From: Hyphomicrobiales bacterium | GTDB lineage: Bacteria > Pseudomonadota > Alphaproteobacteria > Rhizobiales > Beijerinckiaceae | NCBI GenBank assembly: GCA_947455025.1 | Contig: CANGLU010000003.1 | Span: forward strand, 19,867-83,866 | Length of the DNA stretch: 64,000 bases | Reading direction: 5' to 3' | In this document: in pieces, positions 1 to 9,059 of the stretch | Layout: every line of letters starts with the position of its first letter | Position numbering within the stretch: position 1 is the stretch's first letter | The notes under the pieces: model-generated | The model's database searches: none | What the model was told of the DNA's origin: nothing | Seen by the model: the letters and a program-made list of their open reading frames with translations, nothing else | Program-made: the position numbers and the translations under genes

Positions 1-719
1 TTTGCCATGTGAGGCCGGATGGCGCTTCGCATCGCGTTTCCTATGCGGTGTTGAACCTCACGCATCGGGAATCGCATGAGCATCCGGAAGCGTTAAAGCC
101 GGGACATTTTTATACGGTGAAAGTTACGCTGAATGCGTGCGGTCATGTGTTTAAAAAAGGCTCGCGCGTGCGGCTTGCATTGTCATCGGCCTATTGGCCG
201 TTGATCTGGCCAGCGCCGGAGGCGGCGACGTTAACGCTGCGCACCGGTGGATCACATTTATCGCTGCCGGTTCGTGCGCGTCACTCCAACGATGCCGATA
301 TTGTTTTTGGGCCGCCAATGAGTGCTCCCGATGCCCCTGTGACGATGATACGGGAAGGATACGCGGAGCGGACCAGCGAGATTGATTTGCTGAACAATAG
401 CGCGACCTATCGTACGGTAGGCGAGGGTGGTGTGTTTGGTGAAGGAGTGCGCCGATTTGATGAAACGGGTACGTCGTTGAGCCATGATCTTACCCGCGAA
501 TTGACGATTTCCGCTGATGATCCGCTCTGCGCGCGCTATGTCCTAAAAGGGGCCTACGAGATGGGGCGCGAAGGCTGGATGACGCGATCTGAAACAGTGT
601 TGGAAATGACATCTACGCTCACGGATTTTCATGTGAAGGCGCGCACGGAAGTTTTTGAGAATGGTGTGTCGTTATTGGTGCGCGATTGGGATGATAAGGT
701 TCCGCGCGATTTGATGTGA
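1..719 (+). CDS. CocE/NonD family hydrolase, C-terminal part (5' end outside window)
   Basis: Partial gene open from the left edge; the reading frame runs from base 3 and stops with TGA at 717-719. The visible ~238 residues match the C-terminal jelly-roll domain of the CocE/NonD and X-Pro dipeptidyl-peptidase hydrolases, with the typical stretch RVSYAVLNLTHRES near the start and VKVTLNACGHVFKKGSRVRL soon after. The catalytic alpha/beta-hydrolase domain would lie upstream, so the substrate cannot be judged. A GTG at base 9 is internal and not a plausible start. A hairpin follows the stop codon. Confidence 0.8.
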   Translation, partial: CHVRPDGASHRVSYAVLNLTHRESHEHPEALKPGHFYTVKVTLNACGHVFKKGSRVRLALSSAYWPLIWPAPEAATLTLRTGGSHLSLPVRARHSNDADIVFGPPMSAPDAPVTMIREGYAERTSEIDLLNNSATYRTVGEGGVFGEGVRRFDETGTSLSHDLTRELTISADDPLCARYVLKGAYEMGREGWMTRSETVLEMTSTLTDFHVKARTEVFENGVSLLVRDWDDKVPRDLM

Positions 720-725
720 GCTAAT

Positions 726-746
726 GGACCGCGCGCCTCTCGGTCC
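726..746 (+). terminator. Hairpin after the CocE-type hydrolase
   Basis: A perfect 6-bp stem (GGACCG at 726-731, CGGTCC at 741-746) with a 9-base loop lies 7 bases after the stop codon. The following bases are AGTTATTT, only weakly T-rich, so termination is plausible but not certain. Confidence 0.4.
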
Positions 747-770
747 AGTTATTTACTCAATCAATTACTT

Positions 771-919
771 CCTTCTCCTTGAAGGAGAAGGTGTCATGCG
801 TAGCATGACGGATGAGGTTCTGGTGTTTTCCGCTTGAGGTTAAATATAGCCGATCTTAACGGCCGCCATTAGACCCTCATCCGGTTGCTCCGCAACCACC
901 TTCTCCCCACGGGAGAAGG
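771..919. repeat. Bipartite REP/MITE-like palindromic element
   Basis: Left half: CCTTCTCC/GGAGAAGG (771-778, 784-791), then GTCATGC/GCATGAC (793-799, 803-809), then GGATGAGG (810-817). Right half: CCTCATCC, GGTTGC/GCAACC (883-888, 892-897), then CCTTCTCC/GGGAGAAGG (899-906, 911-919). The two halves are roughly inverted copies, so the whole can fold as one long palindrome. Elements of this type, with paired CCTTCTCC/GGAGAAGG stems, are common intergenic repeats in alphaproteobacteria. It lies between two convergent genes. No transposase gene is present. Confidence 0.7.
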
Positions 920-928
920 ATTAAGGAT

Positions 929-1405
929 TTAATTTCGTTTTAATTTAATACCCTGTCCGGCATCATCCGGAATTGGCAATGCGGCGTGCTCGGCGGCGAT
1001 GGCTTGGAGCTTCTCGCCAACGCTTTCAGGAAACGCTGCAATTTTAGGCCCTGATTGGTCAACGCTGGCCAGCAATTGTTCGCACGTTGCGAGCAAAGTG
1101 TCATCGCTTCCGTGGCGCAGCCATTGATAGAGACGGATGCGTTTGGCATCCATCTCGATGATTTGACCTGAGACCTTCAGCGGCTCGCCTTGCTTTACTT
1201 CGTGATGATACCGCATCTGCATGGCGAGCGTGAAGATTGTGTGGTTGGTAGCCACACGGCCCGCTTCATCAAGGCCCACCATCGCCATCATCGCATCGAT
1301 CGCGCGTGAAAAAGGGATGGCATAGGCCGCATCGTTCATATGCCCATTATAATCTACCCAGTCGGGTAGAACGATGGCATCGTAAAGGTGAAGAGGCGTT
1401 GTCAT
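929..1405 (-). CDS. Hotdog-fold acyl-CoA thioesterase, probable betainyl-CoA thioesterase (CdhB-like)
   Basis: 158 aa, within the usual size of single-domain hotdog (4HBT-like) thioesterases. The N-terminal DWVDYNGHMNDAAY carries the Asp and the Asn-Gly-His turn of this fold. Its ATG abuts the stop codon of the carnitine dehydrogenase gene with no gap, so the two are translationally linked. In Pseudomonas carnitine clusters a thioesterase (CdhB) sits with the dehydrogenase (CdhA) and the beta-keto acid cleavage enzyme (CdhC) and hydrolyses betainyl-CoA to glycine betaine. I infer the same job here. A second, longer paralogue at 8491-9054 means their division of labour is unknown. Confidence 0.8.
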   Translation of the reverse strand: MTTPLHLYDAIVLPDWVDYNGHMNDAAYAIPFSRAIDAMMAMVGLDEAGRVATNHTIFTLAMQMRYHHEVKQGEPLKVSGQIIEMDAKRIRLYQWLRHGSDDTLLATCEQLLASVDQSGPKIAAFPESVGEKLQAIAAEHAALPIPDDAGQGIKLKRN

Positions 1406-2368
1406 TTAGATATGATCCGGACGGCCTTCGGCTTCTGGCCAATAATTTTTCACGAGTTTTAAAAGATCATTCAAGAAAGCATCACGACGGCGTTCCAATT
1501 CTTTGACCGAGCGACCTGCGGCTTGATGTTCGCAACCATCGACAATTTTGTCGATGATCTCGTCAGTGAGTTCTGGCGCTGGCGTGTAGGAATAAGGCAT
1601 TTTCAATGCCGGTCCGAATTGATGCATGAAATGGCGCATGCCCGCATCGCCGCCTGCGAGCTGGAAGGTGAGGAAGGTGCCCATCAGCGACCAGCGCAGG
1701 CCGCAGCCATACACAACGGCGGCATCGATTTCCTCGGTCGTTGCTACATCTTCTTTGATCAGCCAGAGGGCCTCGCGCCAAAGGGCTTCCATCAATCGAT
1801 CGGCGATGAAGCCTTCGATTTCCTTGCGTACATGTAAAGGGCGCATTCCGATGCGCCGATAGAAGGTTTTGGCTGCTTCAACCGATTCGGCTGATGTTTT
1901 GGCACCTGCAACGATTTCTACCAAAGGCAAGAGATAGACGGGATTGAAAGGATGTCCGACGACGATGCGTTCCGGATGAGCGCATTTCGATTGCAGGCTC
2001 GTGGGCAGTAAATAAGAGGTTGAGGAGGCAATGACGATGCCGGGCTTGGCGGCAGCATCAATCTCGGCCAAGAGTTTTTGTTTGAGCTCTTCGCGTTCAG
2101 GTGCGTTTTCTTGCACGAAATCGGCATTTTTGACGGCATCGGCAACCGAGCCAACATAGGTCAGGCGCGATTGGCTGGCGCCGGGGGCAAGACCTGCCGT
2201 TTCAAGCGCGGGCCAGGCATTGGCAACCGCCGCACGGATTTTGGCTTCGCCATCGGGTGCGGGATCAAAGGCTACGACATCCAAGCCATGGGCTAAGCAA
2301 CGGGCGGCCCAGCCTGAGCCGATAACGCCCGAGCCGATAATGGCAACCGTTTGAATGGATGATGACAT
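1406..2368 (-). CDS. lcdH: L-carnitine dehydrogenase
   Basis: 320 aa, 3-hydroxyacyl-CoA dehydrogenase superfamily. The N-terminal Rossmann motif [17 protein letters not shown] begins near residue 12, and [16 protein letters not shown] (around residues 138-153) carries the catalytic His of the family. The C-terminal helical domain contains [15 protein letters not shown], typical of carnitine dehydrogenases. The expected reaction is L-carnitine + NAD+ to 3-dehydrocarnitine + NADH (EC 1.1.1.108). A strong ribosome binding site (GGGAGG) precedes the ATG. It shares a transcript with the adjacent thioesterase; the BKACE that would use its product lies about 7 kb upstream on the same strand. A 3-hydroxybutyryl-CoA dehydrogenase role is less likely given size and neighbours. 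Confidence 0.88.
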   Translation of the reverse strand: MSSSIQTVAIIGSGVIGSGWAARCLAHGLDVVAFDPAPDGEAKIRAAVANAWPALETAGLAPGASQSRLTYVGSVADAVKNADFVQENAPEREELKQKLLAEIDAAAKPGIVIASSTSYLLPTSLQSKCAHPERIVVGHPFNPVYLLPLVEIVAGAKTSAESVEAAKTFYRRIGMRPLHVRKEIEGFIADRLMEALWREALWLIKEDVATTEEIDAAVVYGCGLRWSLMGTFLTFQLAGGDAGMRHFMHQFGPALKMPYSYTPAPELTDEIIDKIVDGCEHQAAGRSVKELERRRDAFLNDLLKLVKNYWPEAEGRPDHI

Positions 2369-2577
2369 GGCTTAGCCTCCCTTAAAGATGATGCAGCGAT
2401 TACTGCTCAATAGAGCGCAAAGTACTCGCGGAGGGAAGTCCGGTTGCGACGGCCAATAGCCACAAGGCGGCATGTCGCGCTTGGACGGCGCCGTGTCTTT
2501 TTCCGGCGGGCCAGAGTGAGCCGACTCAGCTTAAAGGTGGATCTAATTCGAGCTAATGTCCAACCGAAGCACCCCAC

Positions 2578-3480
2578 ATGACGCAGCCAATGCAAGCCAA
2601 TCAACCCACCAATGATATGCGCCGCAAGCGCTGGCAGGGAATTGCCTATGTGGCCTGTGCGGCTTTGATGTGGAGTACGGCGGGTATTTGGGTGCGCTAT
2701 CTTTCCCTCGATATCTGGACGATCCAGGCTGGCCGCGCCTTTTGCGGGGCGTTGTCGCTGTTTGTCTATTTGCTGATCATTGAACGCAAGAACATTCTTG
2801 CGCCGTTCCGGTCGATCAATCAGGTTGGTTATATCATCGCCCCCATTAATGCGATTGGCATGGCCGCTTATATGCAGGCGTTGAATTGGACGACGGTTGC
2901 CAATGTGATGATCGTCTATACGACATTGCCTTTTGTCGTGGCTTTGGTCGGTTGGTTGTGGATGCGCGAGCGTGTGAACATGCGGACAATGTTTGCCAGC
3001 GCGATTGCTTTATCGGGCGTTACCTTCATGGTGGGAGGCTCGTATCAATCCGGTAATGTGAAGGGTGATCTCGCGGCCTTTGTTATGGTGCTGAGTTTTG
3101 CCGCGCTTGTCATGTTGTCGCGGCGTTACCCTAAATTATCGATGCCCGCCCATTCGGTTGTTTCGGGGTTGATGTGTTTCGCAGCGGCCTATCCGCTGGC
3201 TCATTTTGCATCGGTGACGCTGAACGATGCGTTGCTGCTGTTGATCTTGGGCTCCATCACCATTGGGGTTGCCAATGTCATGTATATGCGCGGTGTGGCG
3301 CTGATCCCGCCCGCCGAAGCGGGGTTGATCGGGTTGCTGGATACGATTATCGCGCCGCTTTGGGTGTTTTGGATTTTCAACGAGCGGCCAGCGGATGGTG
3401 CGTTGATTGGCGGCGCTATTGTGTTGGCGGCCGTGGTGTTTCAGATTGTCGGCGAGGGACAGGGAGCGGCTGCGGATTAA
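2578..3480 (+). CDS. EamA/DMT family membrane transporter
   Basis: 300 aa with about ten hydrophobic segments arranged as two EamA repeats (roughly residues 18-150 and 160-290), the normal layout of drug/metabolite transporters. The N terminus is hydrophilic and Asn/Arg rich. The gene is divergent from the carnitine dehydrogenase gene, with 209 bases between them, and its last 4 bases overlap the end of the convergent caiD gene. The substrate is not predictable from sequence. Given the neighbours it may move a quaternary amine or a breakdown product, but that is only inference from context. Confidence 0.85.
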   Translation: MTQPMQANQPTNDMRRKRWQGIAYVACAALMWSTAGIWVRYLSLDIWTIQAGRAFCGALSLFVYLLIIERKNILAPFRSINQVGYIIAPINAIGMAAYMQALNWTTVANVMIVYTTLPFVVALVGWLWMRERVNMRTMFASAIALSGVTFMVGGSYQSGNVKGDLAAFVMVLSFAALVMLSRRYPKLSMPAHSVVSGLMCFAAAYPLAHFASVTLNDALLLLILGSITIGVANVMYMRGVALIPPAEAGLIGLLDTIIAPLWVFWIFNERPADGALIGGAIVLAAVVFQIVGEGQGAAAD

Positions 3481-4262
3481 CGGCCCTTCCATTCCGGTTT
3501 GCGTTTTTCGGCGAAGGCTTGCGGGCCTTCAAGCGCATCCTCGGATTTGAGCATCGCATCGTAAGAAGGGATCGCGCCGGAGCGCATCAGGCGATAGCCT
3601 TCTTTCACATCGAGCGGCAATGTGGCTTTGATCACGGCTTTGATTGCTTGAAGCGCGAGAGGCGCATTAGCTGCGATGGTTTGCGCTAACGCGCGCGCTT
3701 CACGCATTAAATCATCTTTGGCGACGACTTTGTTGATGAGGCCCCAGCGCAGCGCTTCTTCGGGCCCCATACGGCGCGCAGTCATCAGTATTTCCATAGC
3801 AATCGGAAGCGGTAAGCGTTTGGGTAAACGCAACACGCCACCTGCATCGGCCATAATGCCCAAAGTGACTTCGGTGAGGGCGAATTCTGCGGTATCGGCT
3901 GCGACAATCAAATCAGCGGCAAGCGCCAATTCAAAACCGCCACCAAAGGCTAAGCCGTTCACCGCAGCGATGACGGGTTTGTCGAGATCCCACAATTCCG
4001 TGAGACCGGCAAAGCCGCCCGGTCCATGTTCGGCGTCAACGGCCTCGCCCTCTGCGCCGGCTTTCAAATCCCATCCGGCGGAAAAGAAACGGCCTTCGCC
4101 GCCTGTGAGAATGGCGACGGATAGTGAAGGGTCATCGCGAAATTCGGCAAAGGCTGTGTAGAGAGCTTGGCTTGTCGGCACATTGATGGCGTTGGCCTTT
4201 GGACGGTCGAGCGTGATTTCAAAGACAGCGCCATCGCGGCGGGTTGTAACGGGATTGGTCAT
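3477..4262 (-). CDS. caiD: CaiD-like crotonobetainyl-CoA hydratase (carnitinyl-CoA dehydratase)
   Basis: 261 aa, the same length as E. coli CaiD, with which it shares long stretches such as [41 protein letters not shown] and [12 protein letters not shown]. It is a crotonase-fold enzyme; [20 protein letters not shown] forms part of the oxyanion hole. The reaction is reversible hydration of crotonobetainyl-CoA to L-carnitinyl-CoA. Its start overlaps the ligase stop by 4 bases, and it is the last gene of the minus-strand operon. In E. coli the enzyme works in anaerobic carnitine reduction; here, beside an aerobic carnitine-oxidising set, the hydration direction towards carnitine is more likely. 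Confidence 0.88.
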   Translation of the reverse strand: MTNPVTTRRDGAVFEITLDRPKANAINVPTSQALYTAFAEFRDDPSLSVAILTGGEGRFFSAGWDLKAGAEGEAVDAEHGPGGFAGLTELWDLDKPVIAAVNGLAFGGGFELALAADLIVAADTAEFALTEVTLGIMADAGGVLRLPKRLPLPIAMEILMTARRMGPEEALRWGLINKVVAKDDLMREARALAQTIAANAPLALQAIKAVIKATLPLDVKEGYRLMRSGAIPSYDAMLKSEDALEGPQAFAEKRKPEWKGR

Positions 4263-6316
4263 TGCGTCTTTCCATCGGCTAGGCGGATCATGGCATCAAC
4301 GGCCACGGCACCTTGTTCGAGAATGAGAACGGGATTGGCGTCAAGTTCGACAAGCGTGTCGCGATGGGATTCGGCAAAAGCAGCCACCGCCATAATCGCG
4401 TCAATCGCGGCTTTACGGTCGCCTTTTGGTTTGCCGCGAAAGCCGTTGACGAGACGGGCGAGCTTTAGGGTATCAAAGGCTTGCTCAACCTCCGCACGAC
4501 GAACCGGAAGCAGAAGCGAGGCTGCGTCTTTTAAGAGCTCAACCAAAATACCGCCGGAGCCGAAGGTGAGCGTGGGGCCGAACAGAGGATCGCGGGTTAT
4601 GCCGACAATCATTTCAGCAACGATATTTGTTTGCATCGCCTCAACAAGAAATTGGTTTGAGATATGTGCTATGGATGTTGCGGCTTCTCGAGCCGCATCA
4701 GGCGTTTTGAGATTGAGCTTAACTGCGCCCGCTTCGGTTTTATGCGCGATTGACTCCGATACCGCTTTAACGACGACGGGATAGCCTATGGCATTGGCAG
4801 CGTCAGCGACGCCATCAAGTGCGATAACGCGCGAGTGTGGAATGGTTAGCCCGTGCTGCGCCAGCACGGCTTTGCCCGTTGGCTCATCCAGCATGCGGAT
4901 AGGTTCGTTGATCGACGCTGTTGAGCGCAAAGGCGCTGATCTTTGTGCTGTGCGTCTTGTGCCAATTTCAGAGGCGATGCGGATGGCTTCCATGCATTCA
5001 CTGATGCCCTGCATGGGTGCGATGCCCGAGGCAATCATGCGTTGCCCAACCGCTTCGGGTAATGATTCAGGCAAGGAGGCGACGAGGGCCGCTTTGGCTC
5101 CCGTTGCTTTTTGGGCTGCTTCAAACGCGGCTAAGGTGGCCTCCCAACTGGAGGCATCGCATCGATCTTCGCGGGGAAAATCGAGGATCAGAAGGTTCAT
5201 CGCATAGCCTGCGCCTAACATGGCGGAGAAGGTGGCGGTTGAGGCTTCGAGATTACCCCAAATATAGGTGTGGTAATCAAGCGGATTGGCGAGCGGCACT
5301 TTGGGGCCGAGCGCTTCAAAGAGTTTTGCTTCCGCGTCTTTTGGCAGAGGCGGGGTTGGAAGGCCTGCATCCGATGCAAGGTCGGCGACAAGACCCGCTT
5401 CGCCACCCGAACAGCTCATGGAGGAAACGGTGTTTCCTGAAAGCGGACCATGGACGTGTAGCAGTTTGAGGGTTTCAATAAAAACGGAAACATCTTTCGC
5501 GCGGCCAATGCCATAGCGCTTAAACAGCGCGTCAAATAAAGCATCCGAGCCCGCAAGGGACGAGGTGTGCGACAGTGTTAAGGCGGCGCCCGCTTCCGAC
5601 CGCCCTGTTTTGATAGCAACAATGGGCACGCCTTTGTCGAGCGCGCGTAACGCTGCTTGTGAAAAGCGCTCAATATCATCCAAACCTTCGATATGAAGGC
5701 CGATGGCGGTGACGCGATCATCGTCCAGCAACGTGTCGATCATCTCGCCTAAATCGCCTTTGGCTTTGTTGCCGGCGGAGATGAGATAGGCAAGCGGTAA
5801 GCTGCGCGCCTGCATGGTAAGGTTCAACCCGATATTGCCCGATTGCGTGATGATCGCGACGCCTTTTTGAACCGACAAGCCGCCATGTTGATCAGGCCAG
5901 AGCGCGGCACCATCGAGATAATTTAAGAGGCCGTAGCAATTGGGGCCAAGCAGCGCGAGATCGCCTGAGGCGGCTACGAGCTTATCTTGAAGGACAGCAC
6001 CTTCCGGCCCAACTTCCGCAAAGCCCGACGCGTAGCAGACCGCGCCGCCCGCACCCATTTTGGCCAAAGCCGCAACGGCATCGATCGTTGCATCGCGCGG
6101 CACGGCAATGAAGGCCGCATCCGGTATGCCGGGGATATCCTCTAAGCGCGCGAAGGCTTTTCGGCCCGCGACTTCCGCACGCTTGGGGTTTACCGGCCAA
6201 ATCTCGCCTTTAAACCCAATTCGCTCGCATTGGCGAATGACTTCGGCGGCTTCCCGACCGCCAATAACAACCAGCGAACGCGGCGATAGAAGGCGGGCAA
6301 GGGGGGAGCGGGTCAT
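4259..6316 (-). CDS. NDP-forming acyl-CoA ligase (acetate-CoA ligase family), candidate gamma-butyrobetaine/carnitine CoA ligase
   Basis: 685 aa. Order of domains: CoA-binding Rossmann domain (residues 1-130; [20 protein letters not shown]), succinyl-CoA-ligase-like domains including [11 protein letters not shown] near residue 250, whose His is the likely phosphohistidine, and a C-terminal ATP-grasp domain (about 465-685). This is the single-chain NDP-forming type, unlike the AMP-forming CaiC used by enterobacteria. It overlaps caiD by 4 bases and follows the homocysteine methyltransferase-like gene after 47 bases. With CaiD and an acyl-CoA dehydrogenase in the same operon, activation of gamma-butyrobetaine, crotonobetaine or carnitine is the most economical reading. 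Substrate is inferred, not shown. Confidence 0.8.
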   Translation of the reverse strand: MTRSPLARLLSPRSLVVIGGREAAEVIRQCERIGFKGEIWPVNPKRAEVAGRKAFARLEDIPGIPDAAFIAVPRDATIDAVAALAKMGAGGAVCYASGFAEVGPEGAVLQDKLVAASGDLALLGPNCYGLLNYLDGAALWPDQHGGLSVQKGVAIITQSGNIGLNLTMQARSLPLAYLISAGNKAKGDLGEMIDTLLDDDRVTAIGLHIEGLDDIERFSQAALRALDKGVPIVAIKTGRSEAGAALTLSHTSSLAGSDALFDALFKRYGIGRAKDVSVFIETLKLLHVHGPLSGNTVSSMSCSGGEAGLVADLASDAGLPTPPLPKDAEAKLFEALGPKVPLANPLDYHTYIWGNLEASTATFSAMLGAGYAMNLLILDFPREDRCDASSWEATLAAFEAAQKATGAKAALVASLPESLPEAVGQRMIASGIAPMQGISECMEAIRIASEIGTRRTAQRSAPLRSTASINEPIRMLDEPTGKAVLAQHGLTIPHSRVIALDGVADAANAIGYPVVVKAVSESIAHKTEAGAVKLNLKTPDAAREAATSIAHISNQFLVEAMQTNIVAEMIVGITRDPLFGPTLTFGSGGILVELLKDAASLLLPVRRAEVEQAFDTLKLARLVNGFRGKPKGDRKAAIDAIMAVAAFAESHRDTLVELDANPVLILEQGAVAVDAMIRLADGKTQ

Positions 6317-6363
6317 CGTATCTCTATCCGAATGGTTCTAAGAATACTGTTTAGCACTTAAGC

Positions 6364-7305
6364 TTAACGGCTCTTTCTAAATTCCTGTGCAGCCCGAACG
6401 GCTTCCTCAATATGCGGCAGACCTAACCCGCAGCATCCGCCGAGCAATTGAACACCGGAGGCAAGCCATTGCCGTGCGAAGACGCCATATTCATGCGGTG
6501 GAATAATATCGACGAAGCGCCAGCCTGGCATTTCGAAATAGCCGGAGTCTGGATAGACCATTATCGGTCCCTTGAAGTGTTGTTTTAACTCTTCCAATGC
6601 GGTGCCGATGATCTCTGACCCCGTATGCATCAGGCCAGCAGCATCGATACCTGATTTTGGAATCAGCGAGGCGATATCGCTGATCGGCAAATCATCGAAA
6701 TGATGGAAGCTAACAACCTTACCGTCTTTGGCGCGCCTTGCGCTCATGCCGAAAAATACCGGCAGTCCGGTAGAAAGAGCAGCATTAACCGCAAGCTTCA
6801 CGCGCTGTGGCTCATACATCATCTCGAGCATGATGAGTTCGGCGCCCGCTTTTTTGGCCGTGTGTGCCAAATCGTGAAAGGCATCGCTGATCTCGGACGT
6901 TGACGGAATTTTTGCGGGATCGATGACCGCCGTTCCAGCCGACATGGGCACCATATGCGAAAGCGAAGCCGCAACGACAACGTCTTTTGCGTCCGTCTCA
7001 TGGCGCGCGCGCAAGGCGGCTTCAACGGCCCGTTCGATGATCTCTTCCGAGCGCTCTGCAAGCCCTGCGTCTTTCAACATCAAGCGCGAGGCGGCATAGG
7101 TGTTGGCGGTGATGATATCGGATCCCGCGCGAATATAATCCGAGTGGATCGCCGTTAGAATATGATCATTTTCAAGGGTTGCGGGGCCACACCATGCGGC
7201 CGGATCCATTGGTGCGCCACGCCGTTCAAGCTCGGTGCCTGTGGCGCCATCAAGAACGATAATATCGCCATCGGCAAGGCGTTGCTTTAGTTTGGCATAG
7301 GCCAT
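6364..7305 (-). CDS. Homocysteine S-methyltransferase family protein with a Cys-to-His change at a zinc ligand
   Basis: 313 aa TIM-barrel protein of the BHMT/MmuM family: LDGATGTELERRG near the start and LLGGCCGLGLPHIE near the end, giving Cys291-Cys292 of the zinc site. The third zinc Cys normally lies in a GxNC motif; here the aligned segment is GLMHTGSE, so His227 seems to replace it. Family members transfer a methyl group from betaine or S-methylmethionine to homocysteine. Placement inside the carnitine/betaine operon points to a methylated-amine donor, but the altered ligand means the acceptor or mechanism may differ. It is preceded by a 25-base gap after the acyl-CoA dehydrogenase gene. 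Confidence 0.78.
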   Translation of the reverse strand: MAYAKLKQRLADGDIIVLDGATGTELERRGAPMDPAAWCGPATLENDHILTAIHSDYIRAGSDIITANTYAASRLMLKDAGLAERSEEIIERAVEAALRARHETDAKDVVVAASLSHMVPMSAGTAVIDPAKIPSTSEISDAFHDLAHTAKKAGAELIMLEMMYEPQRVKLAVNAALSTGLPVFFGMSARRAKDGKVVSFHHFDDLPISDIASLIPKSGIDAAGLMHTGSEIIGTALEELKQHFKGPIMVYPDSGYFEMPGWRFVDIIPPHEYGVFARQWLASGVQLLGGCCGLGLPHIEEAVRAAQEFRKSR

Positions 7306-7330
7306 TATCGTTCTCCGGGTTTAACGAGGG

Positions 7331-8494
7331 TTATGCACCGCGCGGGCGAAGCATCGCACGCGAAATGATATGACGCTGAATTTCGCTGGTGCCATCCCAA
7401 ATGCGCTCGACGCGCGCATCGCGCCACCAACGCTCGATTTTGAGCGATGACATTAAACCCATACCGCCATAGATCTGGATGGCTTTATCGGTGACACGCG
7501 CGAGTGTTTCTGAAGCAAAGAGTTTCGCCATCGCAAAATCGGTATCGGTGGCGGTGCCTTTGTCGAGCTTGTCGGCGGCGGCAAGCGTCAACAAATCGGA
7601 TGCTTCGATCTCCGTGAGCATATCGGCCAATTGAAACGACACGCCTTGGAACTTGCCGATCACTTCGCCAAATTGCTTGCGTTGCGAGGCCCAATCGAGT
7701 GCTGATTCGAGCACGCGGCGCGAACGGCCAACGCTGGTGGCTGCAACGGTGAGGCGTGTGGCGCCCAACCATTCGCCCATCAAGTCAAAGCCTTTGTGCT
7801 CTTCGCCGAGCAGCTGGCTTTCATGCACCACGCAATCATCAAAAAACAATTCGCACTGGTGATAGCCCTTATGCGACACGCAATGCGGCCCGCGCCGCAT
7901 CGTGAAGCCGGGTGTGCCCATATCAACGAGAAACGCGCTGATCTTTGCTTTTTTGCCTTTGGACGTTTCTTCAACACCCGTTGCCGCCATCAAGATCACG
8001 AAATCGGATTTGTCCGCATGGCTGATAAAATGCTTCGAGCCGTTGATGACATAGGTATCACCTTTTTTCTCGGCCTTTGTTTTCATCGAGCGAACATCGG
8101 AGCCTGCACCCGGCTCTGTCATCGCTAAGCAATCATGGCGCGTGCCTTTGACGACGGGGATCAGATAACGCTCGATTTGATCGCCCTTGCAGCCTTGTAA
8201 AATATTGGACGGACGCGCGATGCACATTTGCAGGCCATAAGACGCACGGCCTAATTCGCGCTCCAACAAAGTGAGCGAGAGATTATCCAACCCGCCGCCG
8301 CCATATTGCTCCGGCATATTGGCGGCATAAAGCCCAAGCTCAATGGATTTTTTCTGGATTTCAGCGGCGAGGTCGGCCGGTACGTCATCTATTTCTTCAA
8401 CCAAATCCTCATGCGGATAAAGTTCGTTTTCGATAAAGGAACGAACCGTATCAACAAGCATATGCTGCTCTTCGGAAATCGGAAATCCACTCAT
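7331..8494 (-). CDS. Acyl-CoA dehydrogenase, candidate gamma-butyrobetainyl-CoA dehydrogenase
   Basis: 387 aa, full length for a homotetrameric acyl-CoA dehydrogenase. Visible are the FAD/substrate signature CLAMTEPGAGSDVRSMKT in the middle domain and the C-terminal YGGMGLMSSLKIERWWRDAR followed by RIWDGTSEIQR. The usual catalytic Glu of the YEGT motif is Asp here, as in some other branches of the family. It overlaps the thioesterase stop by 4 bases. In context, FAD-linked oxidation of gamma-butyrobetainyl-CoA to crotonobetainyl-CoA would feed CaiD. A general short-chain acyl-CoA dehydrogenase cannot be excluded. Confidence 0.85.
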   Translation of the reverse strand: MSGFPISEEQHMLVDTVRSFIENELYPHEDLVEEIDDVPADLAAEIQKKSIELGLYAANMPEQYGGGGLDNLSLTLLERELGRASYGLQMCIARPSNILQGCKGDQIERYLIPVVKGTRHDCLAMTEPGAGSDVRSMKTKAEKKGDTYVINGSKHFISHADKSDFVILMAATGVEETSKGKKAKISAFLVDMGTPGFTMRRGPHCVSHKGYHQCELFFDDCVVHESQLLGEEHKGFDLMGEWLGATRLTVAATSVGRSRRVLESALDWASQRKQFGEVIGKFQGVSFQLADMLTEIEASDLLTLAAADKLDKGTATDTDFAMAKLFASETLARVTDKAIQIYGGMGLMSSLKIERWWRDARVERIWDGTSEIQRHIISRAMLRPRGA

Positions 8495-9054
8495 GATGCT
8501 GTGCTTTCTTTGCGCTTGATGCCTAAGACAGTGCCGACCGTTTTAGGCTTCGGCAGTACCGAATGGGCTTTGAGTATCGCTGACAAGCGATGAAACAGAT
8601 CAGGCGGCAGCGGCGATGATTTTCCCGCGTTCATATCGACATGCATCAAAAGCTGTTCGCCCGTGGCCAATAATTCGCCTGTGGTGTCATCGTGTACTTC
8701 ATGGAAAATATGCAGACGTTTCGCGTCGAGATCGAGTAGCGTCAGCGAAAAGGAGAGATGATCGCCTTCCGAGCATTCGCGGTAATTATGGATGCGTGTT
8801 TCAATCGTATAAAGCGATGAGCCGCTTTCACGATATGCCTCATCAATACCGAAAAAACGGAAAAAAGCGTCTGAGTGATCGCCCATCACAAGGAGATAAA
8901 CGCTCTCGCTCATATGGCCGTTATAATCGGTCCATTCAGGTTTCACGATGCAGGTGTGAAGCTTCAACGGCGCCGCAATTGGCGCCGTCTCGTCCCAGCC
9001 CTTGAAGGGAATGCCTTCATAGGGCGCAACAATGCGTTTAACTTCCTTTGGCAT
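8491..9054 (-). CDS. Hotdog-fold thioesterase paralogue in the BKACE operon
   Basis: 187 aa. It carries PEWTDYNGHMSESVYLLVMG, the same hotdog core as the thioesterase at 929-1405, but with a longer N terminus and C-terminal tail. It starts 6 bases after the BKACE stop and overlaps the acyl-CoA dehydrogenase start by 4 bases. BKACE action on dehydrocarnitine plus acetyl-CoA gives betainyl-CoA plus acetoacetate; this enzyme is well placed to release free glycine betaine. Alternatively it hydrolyses carnitinyl-CoA to carnitine, with the other paralogue acting on betainyl-CoA. The sequence does not decide between these. Confidence 0.82.
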   Translation of the reverse strand: MPKEVKRIVAPYEGIPFKGWDETAPIAAPLKLHTCIVKPEWTDYNGHMSESVYLLVMGDHSDAFFRFFGIDEAYRESGSSLYTIETRIHNYRECSEGDHLSFSLTLLDLDAKRLHIFHEVHDDTTGELLATGEQLLMHVDMNAGKSSPLPPDLFHRLSAILKAHSVLPKPKTVGTVLGIKRKESTAS

Positions 9055-9059
9055 CGGGT

